DNA of 64,000 nucleotides from the NCBI RefSeq assembly GCF_021502575.1, contig NZ_JAKFGN010000003.1, forward strand, positions 586,361-650,360, written 5' to 3'. Within the stretch, counting starts at the first letter, position 1, and the number at the start of each line of letters is the position of its first letter. The position numbers and the translations under genes are program-made. Positions 63,904 through 64,000 of this stretch are shown here, piece after piece. Source of the DNA: Bradyrhizobium sp. G127. GTDB lineage: Bacteria > Pseudomonadota > Alphaproteobacteria > Rhizobiales > Xanthobacteraceae. The notes beneath the pieces were generated by a model, which made no database searches, was not told where the DNA came from, and worked only from the letters and a program-made list of their open reading frames with translations.

Positions 63904-64000
63904 GGATTCCGGGTTCGCGCGAAGACGCGCGCCCCGGAATGACGGCAATAATATCGAGCGAGCACCGAAACATTTTGTGATGGGGATACAAATCCCCGCG
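63904..64000. repeat. Composite palindromic repeat, copy 2
   Basis: Positions 63904-63944 repeat 1512-1552, and positions 63966-64000 repeat 1559-1593, in the same order and orientation with very few changes. The window ends within or at the edge of the element, so it may continue. Confidence 0.85.

Overview
The window is a stretch of chromosome from an alphaproteobacterium, most likely of the Bradyrhizobium / Rhodopseudomonas / Nitrobacter / Afipia group (Nitrobacteraceae). The reasons are the high G+C content, a fused trpE(G) gene behind a trpL-type attenuator, ccrM, fused MarR-GNAT and NadQ-type proteins, DUF1236 and DUF3096 proteins, and several families of intergenic palindromic repeats typical of these genomes. 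It is mostly housekeeping. I see no rRNA, confident tRNA, CRISPR array, prophage, transposase or plasmid gene.

Layout. 1-1466: end of a flavin monooxygenase, a dienelactone hydrolase and an acetyltransferase. 1467-2325: long gap with repeats, a structured palindromic element and the trp attenuator with its 15-residue leader peptide. 2326-5884: trpE(G), apt and an SDR protein. 5889-7332: a pair of MinD/ParA-like ATPases. 7477-9230: lemA-htpX. 9433-15400: a secreted-repeat protein, an Rsm22-like methyltransferase, smc and a DsbA-like protein. 15516-19619: dciA-like gene, mutY, a flavin monooxygenase and ccrM. 20020-25688: zinc peptidase, moaB, MarR-GNAT, GT2-like protein, radical SAM protein and rnhB. 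25751-29448: GT39-like protein, purine permease and uracil-DNA glycosylase. 29553-36890: ETF-QO, a TPR protein, ispE, a DUF6790-like protein, polyprenyl diphosphate synthase, a DUF2007 protein and a methyltransferase. 36931-38462: S49 peptidase with three very small membrane-protein genes. 38724-42513: glyQ, a DUF559 nuclease-like gene bounded by a perfect 40-bp inverted repeat, and glyS. 42850-49761: a duplicated-domain hypothetical protein, DUF1236, DUF3096, ppdK and a cell wall hydrolase. 49937-53682: nadA-nadB-nadC. 54126-58486: an acuI-like reductase, a secreted hypothetical protein and a DUF2339 protein. 58581-62283: ygfZ, tag, HD hydrolase, tyrosine phosphatase and nadQ-like regulator, tightly packed. 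62445-63779: pyrC. The window ends in a repeat that also occurs near its start.

How genes fit together. Tryptophan synthesis is controlled by a visible attenuator. The quinolinate pathway operon nadABC has a strong operator-like palindrome, and a NadQ-type regulator gene lies about 5 kb away. Replication and chromosome functions (smc, dciA-like, ccrM, rnhB, mutY, tag, udg) are scattered between metabolic genes. The most unusual structures are the repeat-bounded DUF559 gene that splits glyQ from glyS, a low-G+C block inside glyS, the histone-H1-like tail on pyruvate phosphate dikinase, and the ATPase pair with one degenerate Walker A motif.
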